Shown piece by piece: positions 1 to 8,005 of a stretch of DNA of 18,762 bases. Numbering within the stretch: position 1 is the stretch's first letter; every line of letters starts with the position of its first letter. The translations under genes were made by a program, and so were the position numbers. Source of the DNA: an uncultured Methylococcaceae bacterium (GTDB lineage: Bacteria; Pseudomonadota; Gammaproteobacteria; Methylococcales; Methylococcaceae); NCBI GenBank assembly GCA_903910005.1, contig CAIVXW010000132.1, forward strand, positions 1 to 18,762. The letters are read 5' to 3'. Below the pieces are notes generated by a model. That model did no database searches and was not told the origin of the DNA. It saw only the letters and a list, made by a program, of their open reading frames with translations.

Positions 1-1250
1 GACTGGCAGCCAGTGCGGTGCTGACCTGGATACCCCCCGCCAACGCTAACGGCATGTTGAGTCCCTTCAGCGTGGTAGCGATTGATGCCGCCGGGGCCAC
101 CAGTTCGGCGGTGGCGGTGACGGTCGGGCTGACTCCGGTCAACGACCCGCCGCGCATAACCCTCGGTTCCAGTGCATCGCCGGTTTATCTGGAAGGTGGC
201 AAACCGTTGCTGCCGCTGGCTACCCTGGAACTGTCCGACCCGGACAGTCCCGATTTGAGCGGGGCAACGATTGGTCTGGTGGCATTCAATCCGCTGGATG
301 GGTTGACGCTCAATCCGGGGGCTGTCCCGCTGGTCTGGCAGTACCAGCCGGCCACCGGCGAGTTGCGCGTCAGCGGCGTAGCCCCGCTGGCCGCTTACCG
401 CGACCTGCTGCGCGGGTTGAGCTTTTCCACCCGTCAGGATCTGACCCGGCCTGAGTTGCGTCCACTGCAACTGACGCTGGACGACGATACCGGATCAAGC
501 CAGGCCCTGACGGTCACCCTGGCACTCGAGCCGTCCATCCTCAACGGAACCGCTGCGGCGGATACACTGACCGGTACCCTGGCCAATGACGTCATCAACG
601 GGCTGGCCGGTGATGACTGGCTGGATGGACGAGCCGGTGCCGACCGGATGCTGGGCGGCAGCGGTAACGATACCTACCGGGTGGATGAGGCGGGCGATTT
701 CATCCGCGAGGACATCGGGGCCGGCTATGACCGGGTGGGTGCTTCCCTGTCCCGGGTGCTGGCTGCCAATCTGGAAGAGTTGACCTTGACCGGCAATCAG
801 CCGCTGGATGGAACCGGCAACAGCCTGGATAATCGGTTGTATGGCAATTCTGCGGCGAACCGGCTTGTGGGCATGGGGGGGGCAGATACCCTGTCGGGCG
901 GTGGCGGAGCGGATACCCTGACCGGAGGCACCGGTGCCGATCTCTTCACCTTGGCCAGTGTGAATGACAGCCGTCCGGGCAGCGCGGATCTGATTATCGA
1001 TTTCAACCGGAGGCACGCCGACCGGATCAAATTGACCGCCCTGGATGCCAACAGCCAAAAGCCGGGCAATCAGGCCTTTGCCTTCATCGGTTCGGCACCG
1101 TTCAGCGGTGCCGGTCAGTTGCGTTATGTTTATGATGCGGGTGCGGCCACGGGAATCCTGTCCGGTGACATTGACGGCGACCGCCTGCCTGATATCCAGA
1201 TTGATCTGATCGGGGTCAAAATAATCACGCTGACCGATTTGCTGCCCTGA
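1..1250 (+). CDS. RTX/cadherin-like secreted protein, C-terminal part (5' end outside the window)
   Basis: The frame is open from the left edge (first full codon at position 3), so this is the C-terminal part of a longer protein; the GTG at 18 is just an internal codon. Counting from that codon, residues about 40-170 look like cadherin-type or Ig-like modules (VNDPP near 41, then a beta-rich stretch). Residues about 177-310 carry glycine/aspartate calcium-binding nonapeptides (GLAGDD, GGSGNDTY, GGGGADTL, GGTGAD). Within them is the spacer type 'YRVDEAGD...LEELTLTG' commonly found between RTX blocks. Residues about 310-410 resemble the serralysin-type M10 C-terminal domain (DLIIDFNRRHADRIKL, then GILSGDIDGDRLPDIQIDL), ending in a hydrophobic tail. 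Such proteins are normally exported by type I secretion through an uncleaved C-terminal signal and fold on binding Ca2+ outside the cell. No catalytic domain is visible, so adhesin, surface-layer protein or enzyme cannot be told apart. No type I secretion genes lie in the window. Confidence 0.88.
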   Translation, partial: LAASAVLTWIPPANANGMLSPFSVVAIDAAGATSSAVAVTVGLTPVNDPPRITLGSSASPVYLEGGKPLLPLATLELSDPDSPDLSGATIGLVAFNPLDGLTLNPGAVPLVWQYQPATGELRVSGVAPLAAYRDLLRGLSFSTRQDLTRPELRPLQLTLDDDTGSSQALTVTLALEPSILNGTAAADTLTGTLANDVINGLAGDDWLDGRAGADRMLGGSGNDTYRVDEAGDFIREDIGAGYDRVGASLSRVLAANLEELTLTGNQPLDGTGNSLDNRLYGNSAANRLVGMGGADTLSGGGGADTLTGGTGADLFTLASVNDSRPGSADLIIDFNRRHADRIKLTALDANSQKPGNQAFAFIGSAPFSGAGQLRYVYDAGAATGILSGDIDGDRLPDIQIDLIGVKIITLTDLLP

Positions 1251-1283
1251 GTCCACCGTGTCAATGTCGAGGGCGGGCCGGGT

Positions 1284-1289
1284 TATAAT
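1284..1289 (+). promoter_or_regulatory. Perfect TATAAT -10 element in CCGGGTTATAATTC
   Basis: A consensus sigma-70 -10 hexamer lies 34 bases after the RTX gene stop and is preceded by GGGT. No good TTGACA-like -35 is present at 16-18 bases; the nearest resemblance is TGTCAA at 1259-1264, with a 19-base spacer. It could drive rlmH and the operon behind it, but the leader would then be about 240 bases and would run through the heptamer repeats. Similar GGGYTAYAAT elements precede the methyltransferase remnant/lpxB and the DUF2333 gene. This is an inference from sequence only. Confidence 0.4.
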
Positions 1290-1325
1290 TCAACGTAAAT
1301 TCAGGATTGGGCGCGGGGCAGGTGC

Positions 1326-1477
1326 GAATGGGGAGTGGGGAATGGGGAATGGCGAATGGCGAATGGCGGGAATGGGTTGCGGCTGGATATGCGGCATTCA
1401 CTCACCACTGAGCCCAGCCGTCAGGATGGCCGCGCTCCCGGCATACCACGCGCCATTCACCACTGACCATTCACCCC
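1326..1477. repeat. GAATGGS heptamer tandem repeat with facing inverted copies
   Basis: Six tandem heptamers run from 1326 to 1367: GAATGGG, GAGTGGG, GAATGGG, then three GAATGGC. Another GAATGGG follows at 1370-1376. After a spacer the opposite orientation appears: CATTCACTCACCACTGA near 1395-1411, and CCATTCACCACTGACC followed by ATTCACC at 1453-1475. The two arms are partly complementary, so a long imperfect hairpin is possible in DNA or RNA. The block fills most of the 1251-1526 gap between the RTX gene and rlmH. I see no transposase and no target-site duplication. Open frames crossing it are repeat artefacts. Confidence 0.65.
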
Positions 1478-1481
1478 GTCC

Positions 1482-1487
1482 TTGACC
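1482..1487 (+). promoter_or_regulatory. rlmH: Possible -35 (TTGACC) upstream of rlmH
   Basis: TTGACC matches five of six consensus -35 bases and lies 39 bases before the rlmH start. At 16-18 bases downstream there is only a weak -10 (around CAACCT at 1505-1510). TTTAAT at 1510-1515 is too far, at 22 bases. This is an alternative to the TATAAT at 1284 as promoter for the operon, and a weak call. Confidence 0.2.
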
Positions 1488-1526
1488 CGGACTGACGTTA
1501 ATTTCAACCTTTAATTGGGGTATCCC

Positions 1527-1994
1527 ATGCACATACATTTGCTGGCAGTGGGAAACCGGATGCCGGGCTGGGTGACCGAAGGCTATGAGGAATACGCCAG
1601 GCGCATGCCGCGTGAATGCAGCTTGGTACTCCGGGAGATTGCGCCCGGTAAACGGGGCCGCCATGCCGACATCGAACGCATCCGGGAAGAGGAGGGCGAA
1701 CGCCTGCTGGCGGCCCTGGGACGTGACAGCTATCGGGTCGCCCTGGACGTAACCGGTACCGCCTGGTCCACCGATGAACTGGCCCGTGATTTATCCGGCT
1801 GGCTGCAGGGCGGACGCGATGTCTGTCTGCTGGTGGGCGGGCCGGATGGCCTGTCGCGCCGGGTGCTGGATCAGGTTCATGCCCGCCGCAGTCTGTCACG
1901 GTTGACGTTTCCGCATCCCCTGGTCAGGGTCATTCTGGCTGAACAGCTCTACCGGGCCTGGACACTGCTCCATCACCATCCTTACCATCGCTGA
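1527..1994 (+). CDS. rlmH: 23S rRNA (pseudouridine-1915 N3)-methyltransferase RlmH
   Basis: RlmH is a small SPOUT-class methyltransferase that uses S-adenosylmethionine to methylate N3 of pseudouridine 1915 in helix 69 of 23S rRNA, acting late on assembled 70S ribosomes in the cytoplasm. The 155-residue product has the E. coli enzyme's length and is recognisable end to end. It has an N-terminal LLAVGNRMPGWV, then IAPGKRG near 38-44. The cofactor-binding LLVGGPDG loop lies at 101-108, FPHPLVRVILAEQLYRAW at 128-145, and the hallmark C-terminus HHPYHR. I start at the ATG at 1527 rather than the in-frame TTG at 1515, because MHIHLLAVG aligns with the family N-terminus and GGGG at 1517-1520 serves as ribosome binding site. 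It is the first gene of the plus-strand cluster. The frequent neighbours rsfS and nadD are absent here; an RTX gene lies upstream instead. Confidence 0.96.
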   Translation: MHIHLLAVGNRMPGWVTEGYEEYARRMPRECSLVLREIAPGKRGRHADIERIREEEGERLLAALGRDSYRVALDVTGTAWSTDELARDLSGWLQGGRDVCLLVGGPDGLSRRVLDQVHARRSLSRLTFPHPLVRVILAEQLYRAWTLLHHHPYHR

Positions 1995-1999
1995 ACACC

Positions 2000-2578
2000 A
2001 TGAACGCACCGTCCCTGATACTGGCCTCTGCTTCCCCCCGTCGTCGCGAATTGCTGCAACAACTGGGCATTGCCTGCCAGGTTCGTCCGGCTGATCTGGC
2101 CGAATGTCCGCTCCCCGGTGAAGCACCGGAACACTATGTTCGGCGTATCGCCTGCGATAAGGCGGACGCGGTCTGGCAGGCAACCGGCGGCAGCCTGCCG
2201 GTGCTGGCGGCTGATACCGAAGTGGAGATGGAAGGCGTCATTTTTGGCAAACCCCGCGATCAGGCCCATGCCATCGAACTGCTGAGTGCCCTGTCCAACC
2301 GGGAACACCGGGTATTGAGCAGCGTGGCCCTGCGTACTGCCGGGGGTACCGGCGAACGCCTGTCGATCAGCCGGGTTTGGTTCCGCTCATTGAGCCGGGC
2401 CGAAATCGAAGCCTACTGGCACAGCGGCGAACCGGTTGGCAAGGCCGGTGCCTATGCCATCCAGGGACGCGGGGCCATTTTCATCCGTCATCTGGCTGGC
2501 AGCTATTCCGGTGTCATGGGGTTGCCCCTGTATGAGACGGCTGCCCTGTTGGCCGAGTGGGGTCTGTTTCAACCATGA
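2000..2578 (+). CDS. maf: Maf family nucleoside triphosphate pyrophosphatase (YhdE-like)
   Basis: Maf proteins hydrolyse nucleoside triphosphates to monophosphate and pyrophosphate, removing non-canonical or excess nucleotides; the YhdE branch prefers dTTP, UTP and modified pyrimidines. The 192-residue product shows the N-terminal phosphate-binding ASASPRRRELL (9-19) and the catalytic ADTEV with Asp72. It also has FGKPRD (82-87), KAGAYAIQG (148-156) and GSYSGVMGLPLYET (167-180). The KAGAYAIQG signature with GSYSGVMGLPL favours the YhdE type over the YceF (m7GTP) type, although the substrate is inferred. It starts five bases after the rlmH stop without an obvious Shine-Dalgarno, suggesting translational coupling. 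Its stop overlaps the rng start as ATGA. The maf-rng-yhdP order matches E. coli yhdE-rng-yhdP. Confidence 0.94.
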   Translation: MNAPSLILASASPRRRELLQQLGIACQVRPADLAECPLPGEAPEHYVRRIACDKADAVWQATGGSLPVLAADTEVEMEGVIFGKPRDQAHAIELLSALSNREHRVLSSVALRTAGGTGERLSISRVWFRSLSRAEIEAYWHSGEPVGKAGAYAIQGRGAIFIRHLAGSYSGVMGLPLYETAALLAEWGLFQP

Positions 2579-4029
2579 CCGATGCCATACTCATCAACGT
2601 CACGCCGCCGGAAACCCGGGTCGCCATCGTTGAAAATGGCGTGGTGCAGGAGGTTTTGATCGAACGTGCCCGTAACCGGGGCCAGGTCGGCAATATCTAC
2701 AAGGGCAAAATTTGCCGGATACTGCCGGGTATGCAGGCGGCTTTCGTCGATATCGGTCTGGAGCGGGCGGCCTTTCTGCATGTTTCGGATTTAACCGCTG
2801 CGGAGCGGGATAAAGCACCGGGCGAACACATTGAACAGATTTTACGCGACGGGCAGGATGTGGTGGTGCAGGTGGTAAAGGATTCGATCGGAGCCAAGGG
2901 AGCCCGGGTTACGACTGACATCAGCATCCCCTCGGTGTACCAGGTTTATATGCCGCTGGCCCGCAATGCCGGCGTGTCGCAGCGTATTGAACCCGAGGCT
3001 GAACGCCACCGGCTTCGCCTGTGTAACGAAACCTTCCAGCGGGAACATTGCACCGGCGGGTTTATTGCCCGTACCGCTGCCGAAGGCATGGATGAGGGGG
3101 TGTTGCGTTCCGACATGCTGTTTTTGCAAAAACTGTGGAATTCCATTGCCCAGCGCAGTAAAACCGCCAAACCCAAAACCCTGCTGCATGAAGACCTGCC
3201 GCTCAGCATGCGGGTACTGCGTGACATGCACCGGGCCAGAACCCGGAATATCCGGGTTGATTCACGCGAGACCTTTGTCCGCATCAGCAAGTTTGCCCGC
3301 GAATTTGCACCGGAACTGGCTCCCATCATCGAGCATTATTCGGGTGATCGTCCCCTGTTTGATCTGTATGGGGTGGAGGAGGAGATTCACAAAGCCCTGG
3401 AGCGACGGGTGGCACTCAAATCAGGCGGCTACCTGATTTTCGATCAGACCGAGGCCCTGACCACCATCGACGTCAACACCGGAGGCTTTGTTGGCGGGCG
3501 CAATCTGGAGGAAACCATCTTCAAAACCAATCTGGAAGCCGCCCAGACCATCGCCCGCCAGCTCAGACTCCGCAATCTGGGGGGCATCATCATTATTGAT
3601 TTCATTGACATGCAGGATGAGGAGCATCGCCGCCAGGTTTTACAATCCCTCGCCCGTCATCTGGATAAGGACCACGCCAAGAATGCCATCAGTGGCGTGT
3701 CAGCCCTGGGACTGGTGGAAATGACCCGTAAACGCACCACCGAAAGCCTGGAACACATCCTGTGTGAGGCCTGCCCGACCTGTGGCGGGCGCGGATCGCT
3801 CAAAACCGCCGAGACCGTTTGTCTGGAAATTTTCCGCGAACTGATCCGGGAGGTTCGCCAGTACAACGTACAGGAATTGCTGGTACTGGCCTCCAATGAT
3901 GTGGTGGAACGATTGCTTGATGAAGAAGCCAGTGCCTTATCCGAACTTGAAACCTTCCTGGGCATAAGGATTCGGTTCCGTGCCGAATCCCAGTATAACC
4001 AGGAACAGTATGACGTGGTTTTATTGTGA
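2575..4029 (+). CDS. rng: Ribonuclease G
   Basis: RNase G is a 5'-end-sensing endoribonuclease that matures the 5' end of 16S rRNA and takes part in mRNA decay. The 484-residue protein (E. coli 489) lacks the long C-terminal scaffold of RNase E. The S1 RNA-binding domain lies near 38-128 (GNIYKGKICRILPG at 39-52, then AAFVDIGLERAAFLHVSDL). A 5'-sensor/RNase H-like region follows. The two metal-binding catalytic aspartates are visible in TIDVNTGGFVG (Asp299) and IIDFIDMQ (Asp342). The Zn-link CPTCGGRG (Cys400, Cys403) holds the dimer interface. The ATG at 2575 is chosen over the upstream GTG at 2557 because MTDAILINVTPPETRVA matches the family N-terminus and ATGA overlaps the maf stop. Its 3' end overlaps the probable start of yhdP. 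Confidence 0.97.
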   Translation: MTDAILINVTPPETRVAIVENGVVQEVLIERARNRGQVGNIYKGKICRILPGMQAAFVDIGLERAAFLHVSDLTAAERDKAPGEHIEQILRDGQDVVVQVVKDSIGAKGARVTTDISIPSVYQVYMPLARNAGVSQRIEPEAERHRLRLCNETFQREHCTGGFIARTAAEGMDEGVLRSDMLFLQKLWNSIAQRSKTAKPKTLLHEDLPLSMRVLRDMHRARTRNIRVDSRETFVRISKFAREFAPELAPIIEHYSGDRPLFDLYGVEEEIHKALERRVALKSGGYLIFDQTEALTTIDVNTGGFVGGRNLEETIFKTNLEAAQTIARQLRLRNLGGIIIIDFIDMQDEEHRRQVLQSLARHLDKDHAKNAISGVSALGLVEMTRKRTTESLEHILCEACPTCGGRGSLKTAETVCLEIFRELIREVRQYNVQELLVLASNDVVERLLDEEASALSELETFLGIRIRFRAESQYNQEQYDVVLL

Positions 4030-7000
4030 CATGCGACTGGCCCGGCTGAGCCGCCTCGTGCTGGCCGGGACAGCAATCGGCCTGGTGGGGGTAGGGCTGT
4101 GCCTGAGCCTGCTGCGTTTCTGGATTTTGCCTGAACTGCCACGCTACCGGCCACAACTGGAGGCAGCGGTGGGGCACCTTCTGGGTGAAACCCTGCGGAT
4201 GGGGGCTTTGTCGGCTGAACTGACGGGTCTGGATCCTGCCCTGGTCGCCCGGGATGTGTGCGTGCTGAATGCGGCGTCCAGTCCGGTTCTGTGCCTTGGC
4301 CGTATCGCGGTGCATCTGGATACCCTGGCGACTCTCCTGACCGCACAACCGGCCCTGCACCGGCTGGAGATCAGCGAAACCGACTTGACCTTGATCCGCG
4401 ATCGTGACGGCCACTTCAAGCTGGCCGGACTCAATGCCAGCGGGGAAACGCCGGCCTGGCTGCTGGCAACCCGCCACATCACCCTGGCCGATGCCCGCCT
4501 GCACTGGCTCGACCAGAATCAGTCGGCACCGCCGCGTTTTGCCGCTACCCTCACCCTTGGGCTTGACCTGACGGACGGTCGCCACCGGCTGAACCTTGAG
4601 GCCGCGCTGCCGGATGCGGCAGGCGGCATCCGGGGGCAGGTGGCGTGGGAAGGAGCCGCCACCACCGGCACGTTTCAGCTTGGGCTGGATCAGGTCAGGC
4701 TGGATTTCCTGCAGTCATTCGGGATGGCCTGGCCTGTCCGCCTGACAGGCGGGAACCTGAGCGGCACCCTGGCCGGTGACTGGAACGGATCTGACCGGCA
4801 AACCCTGCAGGCCGATCTGCACCTGACGGAAACCCGCCTCGCCCGGCCCGGAACCGCCGCTCAGGCCGTATCCCTGGCCCTGCCTCACGCCCGCTTTAGC
4901 CTGACCCACGCCGGGCAGGACTGGCAACTCAACCTGTCCCGTCTGCAACCCCGTGTTCAGTCACTCTGGCCTGAATCGCAGGCGAGTGCCCGGGTTCGCC
5001 TGAATGAAGCGGGCTGGCCAACCCGTCTGAGCCTTGCGGCAGGTTATCTGGAGCTGGCCGATGTGGCGTCGATCCTGCGGGTACTGGTTCCTCCCGGCTC
5101 CAGGGCTGAGGAGCTGGCATCTGCCCTTGAACCGACCGGTATCGTTCGGCAGCTTCGCTTTAACCACGATCCGGACGCACCGCCGGGTCAGCAATGGAGC
5201 GGCCAGGCCGAGGTGCAGAATTTGTCGCTGGCAACCTGGCAGGGGGTGCCGGGCATGCAGGGCGTCACCCTGACCGTCGATGGCAATGACCGGGAAGGAC
5301 ACCTTGACCTGACCCTCAATCAGGGCCGTCTTGATTGGCCTCGACTGGGGTTTCGTGCCGGTTTGCCGTTCGACCGGCTGACCGGTCGGGCCGACTGGCA
5401 GTACACCGGTGCCGACTGGCACGTGGATATCCCCGCGCTGAACTGGACACAGGGGCGGTCTCACGGCGAGGCGGCCCTGCATCTTACCCTGCCCGGTGAG
5501 CCAGCGGCGTCACCCCTGGTGGATATCAAGGCACGTCTTCACACGATTGACGCCGCCACGGTGCTGAACCTGATGCCACGCGGGATCATTCCCCACACCG
5601 CCCACTGGTTCGACCATGCCTTGACCGGCGGCATGATCCGCCAGTGCGACCTGACCCTGCAGGGGCCGATTCGTGCATTTCCGTTTCGCCACGATGAAGG
5701 CCGGTTTGAAGCCTTGCTGGCGGTGGAAGACGTGGGCCTGCAATTTCACCCCGCCTGGTTGCCGCTGACCGGTACCGCCGCCCGGGTGCGGTTTTACGGG
5801 CCGGGATTAACGGTCGAATCACGTCAGGGCTCTATCGGGCAGGCCCGGCTGGTGGATGTCACTGCCCGGGTGGACGATTTGCTCAACCAGCCCTGGCTCA
5901 TGCTGGACGGGGTGGCTGAGGCGTCGGTGCCGGATGCCTTTGATTTGTTGCTGCACTCCCCCATCAAGCGCATCCCGGGGCAACTCAACCGGTTGCTGAC
6001 GGTTTCCGGTAACACCCGGGTGTCACTGGGACTCAAAGTGCCACTGGATCATCGTTTGGGGGAAACCGAGGTTGAGGGAACGGCCCGCTTCAGCGGGGCC
6101 GGGCTGCGGTTCCGCGATCTGGGGCTGGAGGTCGACCGGATTGAAGGCCCGCTTGATTTTACCCGGGAACGGCTGTCGGCCCGGGGGCTGACCGGTCGCT
6201 TTCTGGCGCACCCGATCCAGGTCGGTGTCAATCAGGCGGACGGAAACATTCTGATTGACGTGAATGGCCGGCTGGATACCCCGGCCCTGGGTCGTTTGTT
6301 CACCCTGCTGGGCGGCCCCGGCGGCAGCCTGTTTCCGCAAGCCTTCTGGCAGCGGGTCAAGGGGGCAACCGATTACCGGGTTCATTTGGCGATACCGGAA
6401 TCACTGGACGCCCGCAACAGCGATTTCCGTTTGCAGGTTCAGTCCGGTTTGCAGGGTCTGGCCCTTGAGTTGCCTGAACCACTCGGCAAAAGTCAGGCGG
6501 CTGCGGTGCCGCTGACGGTTGACCTGACCCTGCGCCAGGGCAGTGATGCCCCGCTTGAAATCACCCTCGGGAACGCCCTCAGGGCAGGGCTTCGCTTCGC
6601 CGAACCGGCTCAGGGATTTGTCTGGCGCGGTGGCAGCCTGGCGGTGGGACGCGCGGTGCCTGCAACCGGGCAGGCCCGTGGATTCAGCCTGCTGGCCCGA
6701 CTGGAACGGCTGGAACTGAGCGAATGGCTGCCGTTGTGGCGGTTGCTTTCCGGCCCGACCACCGTGGAAGCCGCTACCGCGTCGCCGGATTCAGCGGCCC
6801 AATCGGGGCGGATGCCGGTGAATCTGGATCGACTCGAACTGGACACCCGTCATCTGACCTGGCGGCAACAGCCACTGGGTGAGTTCCGGCTCGGCCTGAA
6901 CCAGAAAGGCAATGCCTATGGCGGAACCCTGGCCGGGGAACTGGCGCAAGGCCGGTTCCGGGCGAATGCCGGGCATCTGCAGGTGGAACTCGACCGGTTG

Positions 7001-8005
7001 CGCTGGCCCCGCCTCAAACCCGCCCCGGCAGGGCCGCCAGCCGATACCGCCCCCGCCAGCCCGACCGGTGCGGATTGTCCGACCGGGGAATCTCCCTGCC
7101 TGGAGCCGGATCGACTGCCGACGCTGGATGTACGGGTGGATCAGGTCTTCTGGCACGAGGTGGAACTGGGTAAACTTCACTTTAACACGGGCAAGACCCC
7201 GGGCCACTACCAGTTGCGTGACTTGCACTGGCAGGCACCCGGCCAGGTACTCACCCTGGAAGGCGAGTGGAATCACCGCTGGGGGCGGCGGCAAACCCGC
7301 CTGAAAGGCCTGCTGCAACTGGAAGGGCTGGATCAGACCCTCAGCCGACTGGGCTGGCCCGGTGTGGTGCGGGAAACCCCGGCCCGTTTTGAGGTCAGCC
7401 TGAACTGGCCGGGTGGCCCTCCGCAATTTGCCCTGGATCAACTGGGAGGCACTGTCGCCCTGGTTCTGGGCAAGGGGGGGTTGCCCCGTGTAGACCCGGG
7501 ACTGGGACGGGTGCTGGGGCTGCTCAATCTGGATACGCTGTGGCGACGGCTCAATTTTGATTTCAGCGACCTGTTCGGGGAAGGTTTGGCCTACGACGGT
7601 GTCAAAGGGCTGTTACGACTGGAACAGGGACAGGTTCTGACCGACGGATTGCTGATCGACGCCGTACCCGCCCGCATTCTGGTCAGTGGCCGGGCCGGGC
7701 TGTTGCAGCACGATCTGGATCAGACCGTTACGGTCATTCCCCGCACCACGGCAGCCCTGCCGATTGCGGGGGCACTGGCTGGCGGGCCTGCCGTAGGAGC
7801 GGCCGTATTCGTAGCCCAGCGGTTGCTGGGTGACCGGGTAGATAACATCACGGCCAGCCACTACCGGGTTACCGACTCCTGGCAATCGCCCCGCATGGAA
7901 AAAATGCCCCGTGGCCCCTCACTGGAATGGTTGAACCGGGCCTGGCAAAAACTTGAAACCTTGTCCGGGCTGACGCCCGCCAAACAACCCAACGAACAGG
8001 AATGA
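4010..8005 (+). CDS. yhdP: YhdP family AsmA-like envelope protein (phospholipid transport)
   Basis: YhdP belongs to the AsmA-like family with TamB and YdbH. It is anchored in the inner membrane, spans the periplasm, and is implicated in moving phospholipids to the outer membrane. The product is 1331 residues from the ATG at 4010, against 1266 in E. coli. One membrane helix lies near residues 16-37 (VLAGTAIGLVGVGLCLSLLR), followed by a very long periplasmic region of repeated amphipathic beta strands (DUF3971/AsmA2 type). The C-terminal signature is LGLLNLDTLWRRLNFDF ... VIPRTTAALPIAGALAGGP ... HYRVTDSW. A proline/alanine-rich linker near 1003-1035 looks lineage-specific. Start choice: AGGAA at 4001-4005 supports ATG 4010, overlapping rng by 20 bases. 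ATG 4031 (MRLARLSR) fits the E. coli N-terminus better but has no ribosome binding site. It ends in an ATGA overlap with the next gene. Confidence 0.94.
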   Translation: MTWFYCDMRLARLSRLVLAGTAIGLVGVGLCLSLLRFWILPELPRYRPQLEAAVGHLLGETLRMGALSAELTGLDPALVARDVCVLNAASSPVLCLGRIAVHLDTLATLLTAQPALHRLEISETDLTLIRDRDGHFKLAGLNASGETPAWLLATRHITLADARLHWLDQNQSAPPRFAATLTLGLDLTDGRHRLNLEAALPDAAGGIRGQVAWEGAATTGTFQLGLDQVRLDFLQSFGMAWPVRLTGGNLSGTLAGDWNGSDRQTLQADLHLTETRLARPGTAAQAVSLALPHARFSLTHAGQDWQLNLSRLQPRVQSLWPESQASARVRLNEAGWPTRLSLAAGYLELADVASILRVLVPPGSRAEELASALEPTGIVRQLRFNHDPDAPPGQQWSGQAEVQNLSLATWQGVPGMQGVTLTVDGNDREGHLDLTLNQGRLDWPRLGFRAGLPFDRLTGRADWQYTGADWHVDIPALNWTQGRSHGEAALHLTLPGEPAASPLVDIKARLHTIDAATVLNLMPRGIIPHTAHWFDHALTGGMIRQCDLTLQGPIRAFPFRHDEGRFEALLAVEDVGLQFHPAWLPLTGTAARVRFYGPGLTVESRQGSIGQARLVDVTARVDDLLNQPWLMLDGVAEASVPDAFDLLLHSPIKRIPGQLNRLLTVSGNTRVSLGLKVPLDHRLGETEVEGTARFSGAGLRFRDLGLEVDRIEGPLDFTRERLSARGLTGRFLAHPIQVGVNQADGNILIDVNGRLDTPALGRLFTLLGGPGGSLFPQAFWQRVKGATDYRVHLAIPESLDARNSDFRLQVQSGLQGLALELPEPLGKSQAAAVPLTVDLTLRQGSDAPLEITLGNALRAGLRFAEPAQGFVWRGGSLAVGRAVPATGQARGFSLLARLERLELSEWLPLWRLLSGPTTVEAATASPDSAAQSGRMPVNLDRLELDTRHLTWRQQPLGEFRLGLNQKGNAYGGTLAGELAQGRFRANAGHLQVELDRLRWPRLKPAPAGPPADTAPASPTGADCPTGESPCLEPDRLPTLDVRVDQVFWHEVELGKLHFNTGKTPGHYQLRDLHWQAPGQVLTLEGEWNHRWGRRQTRLKGLLQLEGLDQTLSRLGWPGVVRETPARFEVSLNWPGGPPQFALDQLGGTVALVLGKGGLPRVDPGLGRVLGLLNLDTLWRRLNFDFSDLFGEGLAYDGVKGLLRLEQGQVLTDGLLIDAVPARILVSGRAGLLQHDLDQTVTVIPRTTAALPIAGALAGGPAVGAAVFVAQRLLGDRVDNITASHYRVTDSWQSPRMEKMPRGPSLEWLNRAWQKLETLSGLTPAKQPNEQE

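Noticed and set aside
495..1256. Long minus-strand open frame (about 250 codons) opposite the RTX gene
   Set aside because: It mirrors the glycine/aspartate repeat codons of the plus-strand gene, has no recognisable family features, and its composition reflects an antisense reading.
1258..1485. Short plus-strand open frame through the heptamer repeats
   Set aside because: The translation is mostly the GEWGMGNGEW-type product of the repeat itself; no family resemblance and no ribosome binding site.
7018..7110. Proline/alanine-rich stretch in yhdP as a frameshift or gene boundary
   Set aside because: The frame stays open and AsmA-like sequence resumes afterwards, so it is best read as a linker.
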